Positions 23,613 through 31,731 of a stretch of DNA of 59,881 nt are shown piece by piece (positions within the stretch are counted from its first letter, which is position 1; each line of letters begins with the position of its first letter). The notes under the pieces are model-generated. The model made no database searches. It saw only the letters and a program-made list of their open reading frames with translations, and was not told the DNA's origin. Origin of the DNA: a virus. Position numbers and translations under genes: made by a program. The stretch spans positions 1 to 59,881 of the IMG/VR virus record IMGVR_UViG_3300046001_001163, one strand, 5' to 3'.

Positions 23613-23811
23613 ATTGGACACCTTCCCTGAACTGGGCAATACAATAGTTCTTGACGGTAACGTATATGTTAAGAAGCAAGAGCCTTTAACACGACAACAA
23701 ATCAGCGAGGGTAATCAATCAATGTTTAACGCTACGAGAGATGCTTTTGTAATGGGTGTTATCTTTGCTGAGAAGATGCACGGTATAAGGAGCTTTGATG
23801 ATGAGTCGTGA
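23599..23811 (+). CDS. Small hypothetical protein, 70 aa
   Basis: MKLNELDTFPELGNTIVLDG.... The longer in-frame reading from 23548 crosses the upstream gene and lacks a ribosome site; the ATG at 23599 follows GAGGAGGTG and is preferred. The product is mixed, with FVMGVIFAEKMHGI near the end. No family recognised. Confidence 0.55.
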   Translation: MKLNELDTFPELGNTIVLDGNVYVKKQEPLTRQQISEGNQSMFNATRDAFVMGVIFAEKMHGIRSFDDES

Positions 23812-24094
23812 AAGAGAGCTATTGAAACAGGTTGTTGAAAATTTTGCTTATGTTCAGGATATGCACTTGATAGTCGCAATTCAAAAGCTACTTAACCAAC
23901 CTGAGCAAGAGCCTGTGGCTTGGATGAATGATTCGGGTGGTTGCTTTTTATCAGACGGTAACAAGTATAGTGAGCAGTGGACACCCCTATACGCATCACC
24001 ACCAAAGCAAGAGCTGTTGAGTGATGAACAAAAAAGATTAGCGGCTATAGCTATTAAACAACGTGAGGCACACGGCATTGGAGGTGGGGAATGA
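23801..24094 (+). CDS. Hypothetical protein with PVAW...TPLY motif
   Basis: A 97-residue protein. Its N-terminal helix (SRERELLKQVVENFAYVQ) is followed by EPVAWMNDSGGCFLSDGNKY and WTPLYASPP. The PVAW-...-W-x-P-L-Y-x-x-P signature recurs in many small phage proteins of unknown function. AAGGAG lies 8 bases before the ATG at 23801; an ATG three bases earlier is also possible. It overlaps both neighbours. Confidence 0.6.
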   Translation: MSRERELLKQVVENFAYVQDMHLIVAIQKLLNQPEQEPVAWMNDSGGCFLSDGNKYSEQWTPLYASPPKQELLSDEQKRLAAIAIKQREAHGIGGGE

Positions 24095-24339
24095 GTAAGA
24101 AAGATTTAGAGAAAGAAATAAATATACTAGAGCATGAAATATTTATAGAAAGGGTTTTAACTAGAGCAATGGGTAAAAATACTATATCCCTGCGTGACCA
24201 CTTTGCTGGCTTGGCTATGCAGGGTATGTTGACAAAAGTATCTACTACAGTGGGAGCAGATTCAGTTGCTATGGCGGCATACCACGTGGCACATCAAATG
24301 TTAAAGGAAAGAAGTAGGGGGGAGAAAAGAGATGATTAA
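24091..24339 (+). CDS. Small phage protein, RDHFAGLAMQ family, copy 1
   Basis: An 82-residue protein. After an N-terminal helix, SLRDHFAGLAMQGMLTKV and MAAYHVAHQMLKER form the pattern L-R-D-x-F/I-A-x-x-A-M-Q-G...A-Y-x-x-A-x-x-M-L-x-x-R, well known in small phage proteins of unknown role. A shorter relative is encoded at 24582. It overlaps the upstream gene as ATGA. Confidence 0.65.
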   Translation: MSKKDLEKEINILEHEIFIERVLTRAMGKNTISLRDHFAGLAMQGMLTKVSTTVGADSVAMAAYHVAHQMLKERSRGEKRDD

Positions 24340-24454
24340 AGAATGGCTTATGCTTATGGGTGAAGTATTTATGTTTAATATGGTTGTTTTGTTTTTTGCT
24401 GTTATTACTACAATAATAATTAATTACTTCCTTGGAAACGTGGGGATATGTTAA
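24332..24454 (+). CDS. 40-residue membrane peptide
   Basis: MIKEWLMLMGEVFMFNMVVL..., one long hydrophobic helix covering most of the protein. It starts in GGGGAGAAAAGAGATGA, a sequence repeated at the start of the gene at 24582. The stop overlaps the next start as TAATG. Function unknown. Confidence 0.5.
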   Translation: MIKEWLMLMGEVFMFNMVVLFFAVITTIIINYFLGNVGIC

Positions 24455-24585
24455 TGACACTTCAACTAATAGTTTTAGCAGTAGAGATAGTAACTCTTAT
24501 ATGGATGATCCCTATTTTGATAAATGTAAACAAAATAGACAGGGATTTGAAAGCTATGAACGAGAGACTGGGAGAAAAGAGATGA
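24454..24585 (+). CDS. 43-residue membrane peptide
   Basis: MTLQLIVLAVEIVTLIWMIP..., an N-terminal transmembrane helix followed by a charged tail (NKIDRDLKAMNERLGEKR). It is coupled upstream by TAATG and downstream by ATGA. A longer reading in another frame across this stretch (from 24432) is a shadow, because this frame has the better couplings. Function unknown. Confidence 0.5.
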   Translation: MTLQLIVLAVEIVTLIWMIPILINVNKIDRDLKAMNERLGEKR

Positions 24586-24761
24586 GTGAGATAACATTAA
24601 GAGACACCATAGCTATAGCGGCTATGCAGGGGTTTATTCAGTACATGGGTTGCGACCCAGAGGCACAGTTTCATGGTAAGGAAGAGAAGAATAAGGATGT
24701 GCTAACTAAGTCGGCTTACGCCTACGCAGATGCAATGTTAAAAGAAAGGAAAAAGAAATGA
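24582..24761 (+). CDS. Small phage protein, RDHFAGLAMQ family, copy 2
   Basis: A 59-residue protein, MSEITLRDTIAIAAMQGFIQ... ending AYAYADAMLKERKKK. It aligns with the protein at 24091 over its whole length (L-R-D-x-x-A-x-A-A-M-Q-G-F; A-x-A-M-L-K-E-R). The start at 24582 has GGGAGAAAAG before it; an in-frame extension to 24432 lacks support. It looks like a tandem duplication. Confidence 0.6.
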   Translation: MSEITLRDTIAIAAMQGFIQYMGCDPEAQFHGKEEKNKDVLTKSAYAYADAMLKERKKK

Positions 24762-24994
24762 AAAGAATAATAGACGAAGAAGAACAAGCCTATCTAGACG
24801 AACGAATAATAGCAGATCATTTAAAAATAAAACTAATTAAGAAATTACGTAAATGTTCTGAAATTATAGATGAGATGGGGCATACACCAAGCCGTCAATG
24901 TTTAGAACAACGGATACTCTCAATAATATGGGAGCTAAGAGATGGGTTTAAGGAGGACAGGGGACTGGGGTTTAGAGGAGTAGATAATGAGTAA
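24758..24994 (+). CDS. Small charged hypothetical protein, 78 aa
   Basis: MKRIIDEEEQAYLDERIIAD..., highly charged, probably all helical, with RQCLEQRILSIIWELRDGFK near the end. It is coupled to the genes on both sides (ATGA; 8-base overlap). No known domain. Confidence 0.5.
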   Translation: MKRIIDEEEQAYLDERIIADHLKIKLIKKLRKCSEIIDEMGHTPSRQCLEQRILSIIWELRDGFKEDRGLGFRGVDNE

Positions 24995-25160
24995 AGAAGA
25001 GCTACAAGCTAAAGCTGCAGTTGCAAAGGCTAAGTGTAACGGTTGGGAGGACACTCATGATGGGTCTTATGAAGCTTGCCTATCCTATTGTGGGTATTAT
25101 GCTATACTAGCTGACATTTCAAAACTTGAAAATGGTGAGGAAGATAATGAGATTTTATAA
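24987..25160 (+). CDS. Small hypothetical protein, 57 aa
   Basis: MSKEELQAKAAVAKAKCNGW... with Cys, Trp and Tyr in EACLSYCGYYAILADI. It has two Cys near the centre and no clear metal motif. It starts inside the previous gene end and overlaps the next by 14 bases. Function unknown. Confidence 0.5.
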   Translation: MSKEELQAKAAVAKAKCNGWEDTHDGSYEACLSYCGYYAILADISKLENGEEDNEIL

Positions 25161-25272
25161 TGCAGATGAAAGTGAAAAACGAGCTACAAAATACTATGTG
25201 TATGGCGTGATACTAACAGCCTTGCTTCTTACGTCAATAATATTTAACGCTACTTTGTTAGCACATTGTTGA
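25147..25272 (+). CDS. 41-residue membrane peptide
   Basis: MRFYNADESEKRATKYYVYG, followed by one hydrophobic helix (VILTALLLTSIIFNATLLA). GAGGAAGATA serves as ribosome site inside the upstream gene. It is one of several early single-pass membrane peptides in this phage. Function unknown. Confidence 0.5.
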   Translation: MRFYNADESEKRATKYYVYGVILTALLLTSIIFNATLLAHC

Positions 25273-25363
25273 GTTATGGCAAACAAAACTAGCAATAAGC
25301 GAAGAACAACATGGGTATTAACTATATCCTTACGAAACCCTTTCCGAGCATGTGAGAAAAGTT

Positions 25364-25561
25364 ATGGCTGACATCGCTGATCGGGCAAACGACCAAGCCC
25401 AACTTATCTTGGATAAGCAAATATCTTTACAACGTGGTGAACCATTAGATATATTTCAAAATGATTCAGGTCAGTGTTGGGAGTGCGATGCTCCTGTGTC
25501 AGATGGTAGGCGGTGGTGTAGTAAAGAATGTACTGAAAGCGCAGAGAGGAGTGGATGGTGA
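25364..25561 (+). CDS. DksA/TraR-like zinc finger protein
   Basis: A 65-residue protein. The N-terminal MADIADRANDQAQLILDKQI helix matches the start of small TraR/DksA-family proteins. It is followed by a four-Cys zinc site, CWEC...WCSKEC. These proteins enter the secondary channel of host RNA polymerase and alter promoter choice; small phage versions are common. The ATG at 25364 is chosen because homologous proteins begin MADxAD. It overlaps the next gene by seven bases. Confidence 0.8.
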   Translation: MADIADRANDQAQLILDKQISLQRGEPLDIFQNDSGQCWECDAPVSDGRRWCSKECTESAERSGW

Positions 25562-25827
25562 CTAGAGAGGACTTACAAAAAGTAGTGGATGAGTTAATGC
25601 CGGGGCTTAAGTTACCAGACCCTCGCACTGAAGAAGAATTTCTAGCAGAAGACAATCGTACAACTCTAGGACTACAAGGGTTTAAACAACGTGAGTTACA
25701 TACAGTTATGTGGGCGTTGCGAGAGTTTGCAGATGCAGCTGGAATAGAGTTACATAATGGTATTAAAGAAAGGTATGACGCAGAACGAAAAACTTACGGG
25801 ATAAGTCTTAGATTTTATAAAAAATGA
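25555..25827 (+). CDS. Hypothetical protein, 90 aa
   Basis: MVTREDLQKVVDELMPGLKL..., a helical charged protein with PDPRTEEEFLAEDNRTTLGL and LREFADAAGIELHNGI. It overlaps the zinc-finger gene upstream and the DUF3310 gene downstream (ATGA). No known domain. Confidence 0.55.
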   Translation: MVTREDLQKVVDELMPGLKLPDPRTEEEFLAEDNRTTLGLQGFKQRELHTVMWALREFADAAGIELHNGIKERYDAERKTYGISLRFYKK

Positions 25828-26168
25828 AATGGGCTGACTTCATATTCCCCCCTATAAACCTTTGGTGCTACCCTAAACAATATGAGGACTATGAGATGCT
25901 TAATGAGGAAACAACAGTGAAACCGATGTGGAAAATAAAAGAAAGTTCTAAACCTGACCCTGTTAACAGTCCTAGTCACTACACACATGGCGGGGTTGAA
26001 ACAATAGACTATATAGAAGCTAAGGGGCTTGACAAAGATTTTTGCCTAGCTAATGTGATTAAGTATGTGTCTCGTGCAGGATACAAGATAAGCAAGCTGG
26101 AAGATTTAAAGAAAGCGCAATACTACCTAAACCGTAGGATTAAAAGCTTAGAAGCGTCAGAGGAGTGA
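25824..26168 (+). CDS. DUF3310 protein (T7 gp1.7-like)
   Basis: A 114-residue protein. Residues about 45-107 are a full DUF3310 domain: DPVNSPSHYTHGGVETIDYI, FCLANVIKYVSRAGYK, EDLKKAQYYLNRRI. T7 gp1.7, the characterised member, is a nucleotide kinase acting on dGMP/dTMP, so a part in precursor supply is likely. The first ~40 residues (Trp/Pro-rich) are an extension not needed for the fold. The start overlaps the upstream gene as ATGA. Confidence 0.87.
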   Translation: MKWADFIFPPINLWCYPKQYEDYEMLNEETTVKPMWKIKESSKPDPVNSPSHYTHGGVETIDYIEAKGLDKDFCLANVIKYVSRAGYKISKLEDLKKAQYYLNRRIKSLEASEE

Positions 26169-26386
26169 TGGAAATCTCTGAAGAAGCCATGCAACGGCTT
26201 GGTAGAAACGTTAATGCCCTATTAACAGAGATTAAAGAACTACGAGAGGAGATAGAAGAAGTAAAACTAGATGCTTACCGTTATAAGTTCGTGCGTTCAA
26301 CATGTGCAACTACCGAGGAGGCTGTTATAGGGTACGATAAATCAGTTGACGAACATATTAGGAAGCGTAATGAGAAACTTAATTAA
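26168..26386 (+). CDS. Small coiled-coil phage protein
   Basis: A 72-residue protein with a coiled coil (VNALLTEIKELREEIEEVKL) and the phage-typical DAYRYKFVRSTCATTEEAVI end, a relative of the many early proteins ending in DAxRYxxLR. The ATG at 26168 is used rather than the upstream GTG. It is coupled to both neighbours. Function unknown. Confidence 0.6.
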   Translation: MEISEEAMQRLGRNVNALLTEIKELREEIEEVKLDAYRYKFVRSTCATTEEAVIGYDKSVDEHIRKRNEKLN

Positions 26387-26516
26387 GAGATGGTTCTGTC
26401 CTCCACATAAGTGTACAAGGTTCCGACAATACTACTCACTTAACTTAAAGATATGCACTGAGTGCTATAAAGAGTCAGAGCTTTGGGGCGATAACATAAT
26501 AAAACATCAGAGGTAA
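26370..26516 (+). CDS. Small Cys-rich protein, possible zinc ribbon
   Basis: A 48-residue protein, MRNLIKRWFCPPHKCTRFRQ... with CPPHKC and CTEC pairs 14 residues apart, which could bind one zinc. It is basic and overlaps the upstream gene by 17 bases. Possibly a nucleic acid- or polymerase-binding accessory; not shown. Confidence 0.5.
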   Translation: MRNLIKRWFCPPHKCTRFRQYYSLNLKICTECYKESELWGDNIIKHQR

Positions 26517-26520
26517 TACA

Positions 26521-26754
26521 ATGAAAAAAAGAACAGTAAGAGAAGAACTGTCAATGCCTACTAAGGCAATTATAGGTGGGTTGTTTAGTATCATAGATGA
26601 TATGGAAGACTCAGGAGAGTTTGAGGAAGAAATATGGTTATTAGAATCAGCCGCCGCTAGGTTTATGACTCTAATTAGAATACAGAACTTTATACTCTCA
26701 GGGTTTATAGGTACTAACTTAGTATGGATAGCTAATGCTTTAGGATATTTATGA
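26521..26754 (+). CDS. Small membrane-associated protein
   Basis: A 77-residue protein. The N-terminal part is charged (MKKRTVREELSMPTKAIIGG, then SIIDDMEDSGEFEEEIWLLE). The C-terminal IQNFILSGFIGTNLVWIANA is a likely transmembrane helix. TAATACAATG start context; it overlaps the polymerase gene as ATGA. Function unknown. Confidence 0.55.
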   Translation: MKKRTVREELSMPTKAIIGGLFSIIDDMEDSGEFEEEIWLLESAAARFMTLIRIQNFILSGFIGTNLVWIANALGYL

Positions 26755-28646
26755 TTATAACTTTAGATTTTGAAACTTACTGGGCGCAGGGCTATACATT
26801 AAGAAAGCAAACTACTGAAGAATATATTAGAGATAAAAGATTTGAGATTATAGGTGTAGGTATAAAGGTAGACAGCGCTCAGACAGAGTGGCATACAGGT
26901 ACACATGAAGAACTAAAAGTATCTCTAGCTAAGTATGACTGGGCTAACTCTATTCTTGTGTGCCATAACACAATGTTTGACGGCGCTATACTCAAATGGA
27001 TACTAGGAATAGAGCCTGAGTTATATATAGACACACTTAGTATGGCTAGAGCGCATCATGGTATAGATGTGGGGGGGTCACTGGCATCTCTGGCTATTAA
27101 ATATAATCTTGGTGTGAAAGGTACAGAGGTTATTAATGCTAAAGAGAAGAGGCTTACTGACTTTAGTAGTTTAGACTTAGTCTTATATGGTGAGTATTGC
27201 GTTAATGATGTTGAGCTTACCTACGCATTATATAAGATACTCATAGCTGACTTTCCACATACAGAACTTAGTTTAATTGATATGACTCTGAGGATGTTTA
27301 TATTTCCAGTTTTAAAAGTTGATGATGCTATGTTAGTGGATAGATTAGAGGAAGTAAAAGAAGAAAAACAACTAATGCTTAGTGCATTGAAAAAGAAACT
27401 TAACTGCGACACAGATGAGGCTGTGCGTAAGAAGTTAGCTAGTAATAAACAATTTGCAGAACTATTAGTTGAGTTAGGGATTAAACCCCCGATGAAGATA
27501 AGCAAGACTACAGGTAAGGAAGCGTTTGCCCTAGCTAAGACTGATATAGGGTTCATAGAGTTATCTGAACATGATGACGAGTTCGTGCAACAACTATGTG
27601 CGGTGCGTCTTGGTACTAAGTCTACGATAGAAGAATCTAGGCTAGAGAGATTCATAGGCATTGGTGAGCGCAACAAGGGCTACTTACCTATACCGTTAAA
27701 GTACTACGGCGCACACACAGGTAGATGGAGCGGTATGGACTCTATCAATGCACAGAACTTACCTAGTAGAGATAAGAAAAAGAAAGCATTAAAGAACTCT
27801 ATCACAGCTGAAGATGGCTACGTGGTTATAAACTGTGACTCTTCACAGATTGAGGCTAGAGTATTGGCATGGTTAGCTGGACAGGATGACGTGGTTGAAC
27901 AGTTTGCTAACAATGAAGACGTGTATTCTATATTTGCATCTAAGATTTATGATAAACCTATTAGTAAGGCTAACCCTATTGAACGTTTCGTAGGCAAGAC
28001 TTGCATACTAGGACTTGGGTTCGGTACAGGTGCGGCTAAATTACAGCACACATTACAAACACAGCCGCCCGGTGCGGAGTTATCCGTAGAAGAATGTGAG
28101 GATATAGTAAAGCTATACAGAAGCACGAACGATAAGATTATATCTTTATGGAAAGATGGCGATGATGTAGTTAAAGATTTAGTAGATTGGGAGTACACAA
28201 ACTTTGCTACTAATGTAGTAACTAGCAAGACGCCTTATTGGTACGGTGAGCACGAGTGCCTACAGATATCTAAAGAGGGTATACGACTACCTAATGGGCT
28301 TTATATTAGATACCCACAACTACACCTTAATACAGACGAAGCTAAGAGCTACCACGCTTACAAGTCACGTGCTGGCATGAAATCTATATGGGGTGGGGCA
28401 TTGGTAGAAAATGTAGTTCAGGCTTTAGCTAGAATAATCGTAGGTGAACAGATGCTACTTATTAATGAGCGTTATAAACCAGCCTTAACTGTGCACGATG
28501 CCGCTGTTTGTGTAGTACCAGAAGCCGAGTTAGAAGAGGCAGAGAAATTCATAGTAGATATTATGTCTACGCCACCGTTATGGGCTAAAGGACTACCTAT
28601 TGCATGTGAATTTACTTCTGGTATTAGCTATGGTAATTGCGGATAA
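26751..28646 (+). CDS. polA: Family A DNA polymerase with 3'-5' exonuclease
   Basis: A 631-residue replicative polymerase. The exonuclease domain has Exo I LDFETYW (Asp6, Glu8), Exo II CHNTMFDGAIL and Exo III YCVNDVELT, all intact, so it should proofread. The polymerase domain has motif A DSSQIEARVLAW (near 363), motif B ERFVGKTCILGLGFG (411-425) and motif C LTVHDAAV (His582-Asp583). Leu420 occupies the site of E. coli Phe762, the residue that governs dideoxynucleotide discrimination and fidelity; Leu there marks one of the known phage PolA groups. There is no 5' nuclease domain. It is followed by nuclease and helicase genes. Confidence 0.96.
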   Translation: MIITLDFETYWAQGYTLRKQTTEEYIRDKRFEIIGVGIKVDSAQTEWHTGTHEELKVSLAKYDWANSILVCHNTMFDGAILKWILGIEPELYIDTLSMARAHHGIDVGGSLASLAIKYNLGVKGTEVINAKEKRLTDFSSLDLVLYGEYCVNDVELTYALYKILIADFPHTELSLIDMTLRMFIFPVLKVDDAMLVDRLEEVKEEKQLMLSALKKKLNCDTDEAVRKKLASNKQFAELLVELGIKPPMKISKTTGKEAFALAKTDIGFIELSEHDDEFVQQLCAVRLGTKSTIEESRLERFIGIGERNKGYLPIPLKYYGAHTGRWSGMDSINAQNLPSRDKKKKALKNSITAEDGYVVINCDSSQIEARVLAWLAGQDDVVEQFANNEDVYSIFASKIYDKPISKANPIERFVGKTCILGLGFGTGAAKLQHTLQTQPPGAELSVEECEDIVKLYRSTNDKIISLWKDGDDVVKDLVDWEYTNFATNVVTSKTPYWYGEHECLQISKEGIRLPNGLYIRYPQLHLNTDEAKSYHAYKSRAGMKSIWGGALVENVVQALARIIVGEQMLLINERYKPALTVHDAAVCVVPEAELEEAEKFIVDIMSTPPLWAKGLPIACEFTSGISYGNCG

Positions 28647-28650
28647 GTAA

Positions 28651-28659
28651 TGTTATAAT
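28651..28659 (+). promoter_or_regulatory. Extended -10 promoter candidate
   Basis: TGTTATAAT is a TGn-TATAAT extended -10 element lying 28 bases before the nuclease gene start. There is no good -35. It may give internal transcription of the replication genes. Confidence 0.4.
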
Positions 28660-28686
28660 GGACATTAACAATAAAGGAAAACTACA

Positions 28687-29349
28687 ATGAGCTACACATG
28701 GTCATTCTCAGCTTTAAAACAATACTTAAATTGCCCTAAGCAATATCATGCTCTAAAGATATTAAAAACCTATGAGCAGAAAGTATCAGAAGCTATGACA
28801 TACGGAACTGAAGTACATAAAGCTTTAGAAAACTATGTTAAAGATGGTACACCCTTACCTACTAACTATGAGAAGTTTAAGCTAGTAACAGACAGTCTTG
28901 TAGATATAGAGGGTACTAAGCACACAGAGTATGAGATGGCTCTATGCCCTGATAGAAAACCTATAGCGTTTGATTCAGATGGTAGATGGGTACGGGGCAT
29001 TGTAGATTTACTGATATTGCATGGCGACACGGCGTATATCATAGACTATAAGACTGGAAGCAATAGATACCCAGACGTTAAACAGTTAAAGCTTATGGCT
29101 CTTATGACGTTTGCTCACTTTCCAGAAGTACAGCATATAAAAGCAGGGCTATTGTTTATAGTACATAACAGTTTTGTACCTGAAGAGTATAATAGATCAC
29201 AGATAGACAAATTGTGGCTATCATTTACACCGGACTTAGCTAGGTTGAGTATGTCCTATGAAAGAAATGTTTGGACTGCTAACCCCACTCCTTTGTGTGG
29301 ATGGTGCCCATTAGTCGATTGTGAATTTTATAGAGAAAGGAAGAGATAA
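28687..29349 (+). CDS. Cas4/RecB-like PD-(D/E)xK exonuclease
   Basis: A 220-residue protein. It starts with the RecB-family LKQYLNCPKQYH motif and has TEVHKALE, a G-I-V-D-L catalytic Asp (VRGIVDLLILHGD) and the IIDYKTG D-x-K. The C-terminal cluster CGWCPLVDC (Cys204, 207, 212), together with Cys15, gives the four cysteines that hold a 4Fe-4S cluster in Cas4/AddB-type nucleases. Such phage enzymes process DNA ends in recombination and replication. It lies between PolA and the helicase. Confidence 0.9.
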   Translation: MSYTWSFSALKQYLNCPKQYHALKILKTYEQKVSEAMTYGTEVHKALENYVKDGTPLPTNYEKFKLVTDSLVDIEGTKHTEYEMALCPDRKPIAFDSDGRWVRGIVDLLILHGDTAYIIDYKTGSNRYPDVKQLKLMALMTFAHFPEVQHIKAGLLFIVHNSFVPEEYNRSQIDKLWLSFTPDLARLSMSYERNVWTANPTPLCGWCPLVDCEFYRERKR

Positions 29350-29351
29350 TA

Positions 29352-29666
29352 ATGGCTTATAAAAACCCAGAAGATAGACCATATAAAAAAGAATACCAAC
29401 AGCAAGTAGCTAGAGGTGAGTTGGCTAACCGTATGGAAAGACAACGTGCTAGACGTGCTATGGATAAAACAGGTGTAGATAAGAATAAAAATGGTGAGGC
29501 TGATAAGCGCGAGGGTAAAGATATTGCCCACGTGAAAGCTTTATCTAAAGGTGGTTCTAATAAAGATGGAGTTCGTGTTGAATCTGCAACTAAAAACCGC
29601 TCGTTCTCACGTAATAGTAAAGGTGGACTAACATCTGAGACTAGCAAGAAAGAACGTAAAAAATAA
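29352..29666 (+). CDS. Small HNH-like protein, possibly degenerate
   Basis: A 104-residue very basic protein. GKDIAHVKALSKGGSNKDG then VRVESATKNRSFSRN follows the HNH pattern (D-H-x-x-P-L-S-K-G-G, then N-R-S). The first His pair is AH rather than the usual DH, and no zinc cysteines are present. Small proteins of this form recur in phage replication modules. It could be a nicking enzyme or a DNA-binding relic; activity is uncertain. Confidence 0.6.
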   Translation: MAYKNPEDRPYKKEYQQQVARGELANRMERQRARRAMDKTGVDKNKNGEADKREGKDIAHVKALSKGGSNKDGVRVESATKNRSFSRNSKGGLTSETSKKERKK

Positions 29667-29731
29667 ATAGGTAGTTAGCATGACGATTAACCTCCGTAAG
29701 AGGTACATTAATTATAAAAATAAGGGACACA

Positions 29732-31297
29732 ATGAAACTTATACATGATGACCAAGCAGTAATGTTTAAGATTATCTCTAGTAAAGTCCCCTTAATAACT
29801 AGCCACTTAGAAAGAAGTATAGTGCTTAGTGATGATGGGGTCTATGCTGACGTAGTAGTCGCATGGGGACTAGAAGAAATGCAACATATGACAAGGGTGT
29901 CTACTACATTAAAGATACCCTCTCCTATTACCAAAGAGTATAAATGGCCCGGACTATACACACCATTTGCTCATCAAAGAACCACAGCTGAGTTCCTATC
30001 ACTACGTAATAGAGCCTTTTGTTTTAACGAAGCTGGTACAGGTAAGTCCGCTAGTGTTATATGGGCGGCAGACTATCTAATGAATAAAGGATTAGTAAAA
30101 CGTGTACTAATAATATGCCCTTTATCTATTATGTATTCAGCATGGCAAGCAGATATATTTAAAACAGCAATGCACCGAACCGCTGGTGTAGCTCATGGTA
30201 GTACATCTAAACGAATTAAGATAATAAATGGTGATTATGAGTTCGTTATTATTAATTTTGACGGCATCTGTACTGTTAATGATGAGATTAAGAAAGCTGG
30301 ATTTGATTTAATAGTAGCTGACGAAGCTTCCGCATTTAAAACAGCGTCTACATTACGATGGAAATCTCTAGCTAAACTACTGAGGCCAAGCACTCGGCTT
30401 TGGATGTTGACAGGTACTCCTGCGGCGCAATCGCCATTAGATGCTTTCGGACTAGCTAAGTTAGTCTCACCTGATCTTATACCTAAGTATCATAATGCGT
30501 GGCGAGATAGAGTAATGACTCAGCTCACACAGTTTAAGTGGGTGCCTAAGCCTACGTCTACTAAGGACGTATTTGATGTACTGCAACCAGCTATAAGATA
30601 TACCAAATCAGAATGTTTAGACTTACCTGACGTAGTGTACCAAACAAGAGAAGTACCACTAACACCACAGGTAGCTAAGTACTATAAAGAACTAAAGAAT
30701 GAACTATTAATAGAAGCCGCTGGCGAAGAAATCAGTGCAGTAAATGCGGCATCTAGAATGACTAAGCTCTTACAAATATCAGGCGGTGCAGTATATACAG
30801 ACAAGCATGAGGTAGTAGAGTTCGATGTATCTCCAAGACTTAAAGAAATGATGAGTGTTATAAATGAAGCATCACATAAGATACTCATTTTTGTCCCTTA
30901 TACACATACCATAGAATTAGTATCGAAATACTTAACAACCAAAGGAGTTACCAATGAAATAATAAGTGGCGCAGTATCAGCATCAGCAAGAAGTTCAATA
31001 ATAACAAGATTTGAAACTACAGCAGAACCGAAAGTTTTAATCATCCAACCCAAAGCTGGCTCACATGGTATTACTTTAGTATCAGCAGATACTATTATAT
31101 TTTGGTCTCCAGTAATGAGTGTAGAAACTTACCTACAATGTATTGCACGTATGGATAGATTAGGACAGGTTAATAAAATGTTAGTTGTAAACTTACAAGG
31201 TTCCGAAGTAGAGCGCAAGATGTATGAGATGCTACAAGGCAAAGTGAGTGCGCATACCAAACTTGTTGATTTATATAAAGAAGAATTAGGAATATAA
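29732..31297 (+). CDS. SNF2-family helicase / DNA translocase
   Basis: A 521-residue superfamily 2 protein. Q-motif PFAHQRT (about 78-84), motif I NEAGTGKS (99-106), motif II VADEAS (195-200), motif III LTGTP (226-230), then motif V GSHGITLVSADTIIFW and motif VI QCIARMDRLGQ. These are the SNF2-type signatures. Phage members partner with PolA in replication or remodel branched intermediates. The start follows AAGGGACACAATG. It is co-oriented with PolA, the Cas4-like nuclease and the probable ssDNA-binding protein. Confidence 0.92.
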   Translation: MKLIHDDQAVMFKIISSKVPLITSHLERSIVLSDDGVYADVVVAWGLEEMQHMTRVSTTLKIPSPITKEYKWPGLYTPFAHQRTTAEFLSLRNRAFCFNEAGTGKSASVIWAADYLMNKGLVKRVLIICPLSIMYSAWQADIFKTAMHRTAGVAHGSTSKRIKIINGDYEFVIINFDGICTVNDEIKKAGFDLIVADEASAFKTASTLRWKSLAKLLRPSTRLWMLTGTPAAQSPLDAFGLAKLVSPDLIPKYHNAWRDRVMTQLTQFKWVPKPTSTKDVFDVLQPAIRYTKSECLDLPDVVYQTREVPLTPQVAKYYKELKNELLIEAAGEEISAVNAASRMTKLLQISGGAVYTDKHEVVEFDVSPRLKEMMSVINEASHKILIFVPYTHTIELVSKYLTTKGVTNEIISGAVSASARSSIITRFETTAEPKVLIIQPKAGSHGITLVSADTIIFWSPVMSVETYLQCIARMDRLGQVNKMLVVNLQGSEVERKMYEMLQGKVSAHTKLVDLYKEELGI

Positions 31298-31299
31298 CA

Positions 31300-31722
31300 A
31301 TGAACGAACAAATAGAACAACAAAATTTAGATGTATTAGTAAAGACATACTTGACATTAAGAGGCGAACGTGAGAAACTAGCCGCTGAGTTTGATGCTAA
31401 AGATAGAGTTATTAAAGATGATATGGCTCTTATAGAACAGGCTATGTTAGCTATATGCAATAGCGCTAATGCTGATAGTATCAAAACATCTCAAGGCACA
31501 GTCATGCGTGGTGTAAAAGAAAGATATGACTGTAATGATTGGAGTGGCTTTAAAGATTTTATCTTAGAGCATCAAGCTGTTGATCTTCTACAACGTAGAA
31601 TCCACCAAAGTAATTTTAAATCATTTCTTTCAGAACATACTATAGAAGCAGAAGGGCTACCGCCCGGAGTTAGTATCTTTAGAGAGCTTAATATAACCGT
31701 TCGTAAACCAACTTCAAGATAG
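31300..31722 (+). CDS. Conserved replication-module protein, unknown
   Basis: A 140-residue protein. The N-terminal coiled-coil-like helix (LDVLVKTYLTLRGEREKLAA) is followed by IKTSQGTVMRGVKERYDCND, then DWSGFKDFILEHQAVDLLQR, and PPGVSIFRELNITVRKP. I recall this I-K-T-x-x-G-T...PPG-V...V-R pattern from phage proteins next to ssDNA-binding genes. It follows the helicase by two bases. A role as accessory to ssDNA or recombination proteins is inferred. Confidence 0.6.
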   Translation: MNEQIEQQNLDVLVKTYLTLRGEREKLAAEFDAKDRVIKDDMALIEQAMLAICNSANADSIKTSQGTVMRGVKERYDCNDWSGFKDFILEHQAVDLLQRRIHQSNFKSFLSEHTIEAEGLPPGVSIFRELNITVRKPTSR

Positions 31723-31731
31723 GAAATTACA

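Noticed and set aside
24432-24581. N-terminal extension of the gene at 24582
   Set aside because: No ribosome site, Ser/Asn-rich sequence unlike the family, and the region is used by two coupled membrane-peptide genes in other frames.
25276-25371. 31-residue open frame MANKTSNKRRTTWVLTISLR...
   Set aside because: Weak ribosome site, overlaps the start of the zinc-finger gene, composition not distinctive; left out as a gene.
29670-29700. ACCTC-CGTAA-GAGGT hairpin before the helicase gene as a terminator
   Set aside because: Only 5 bp and no T-run; probably a leader structure or chance.
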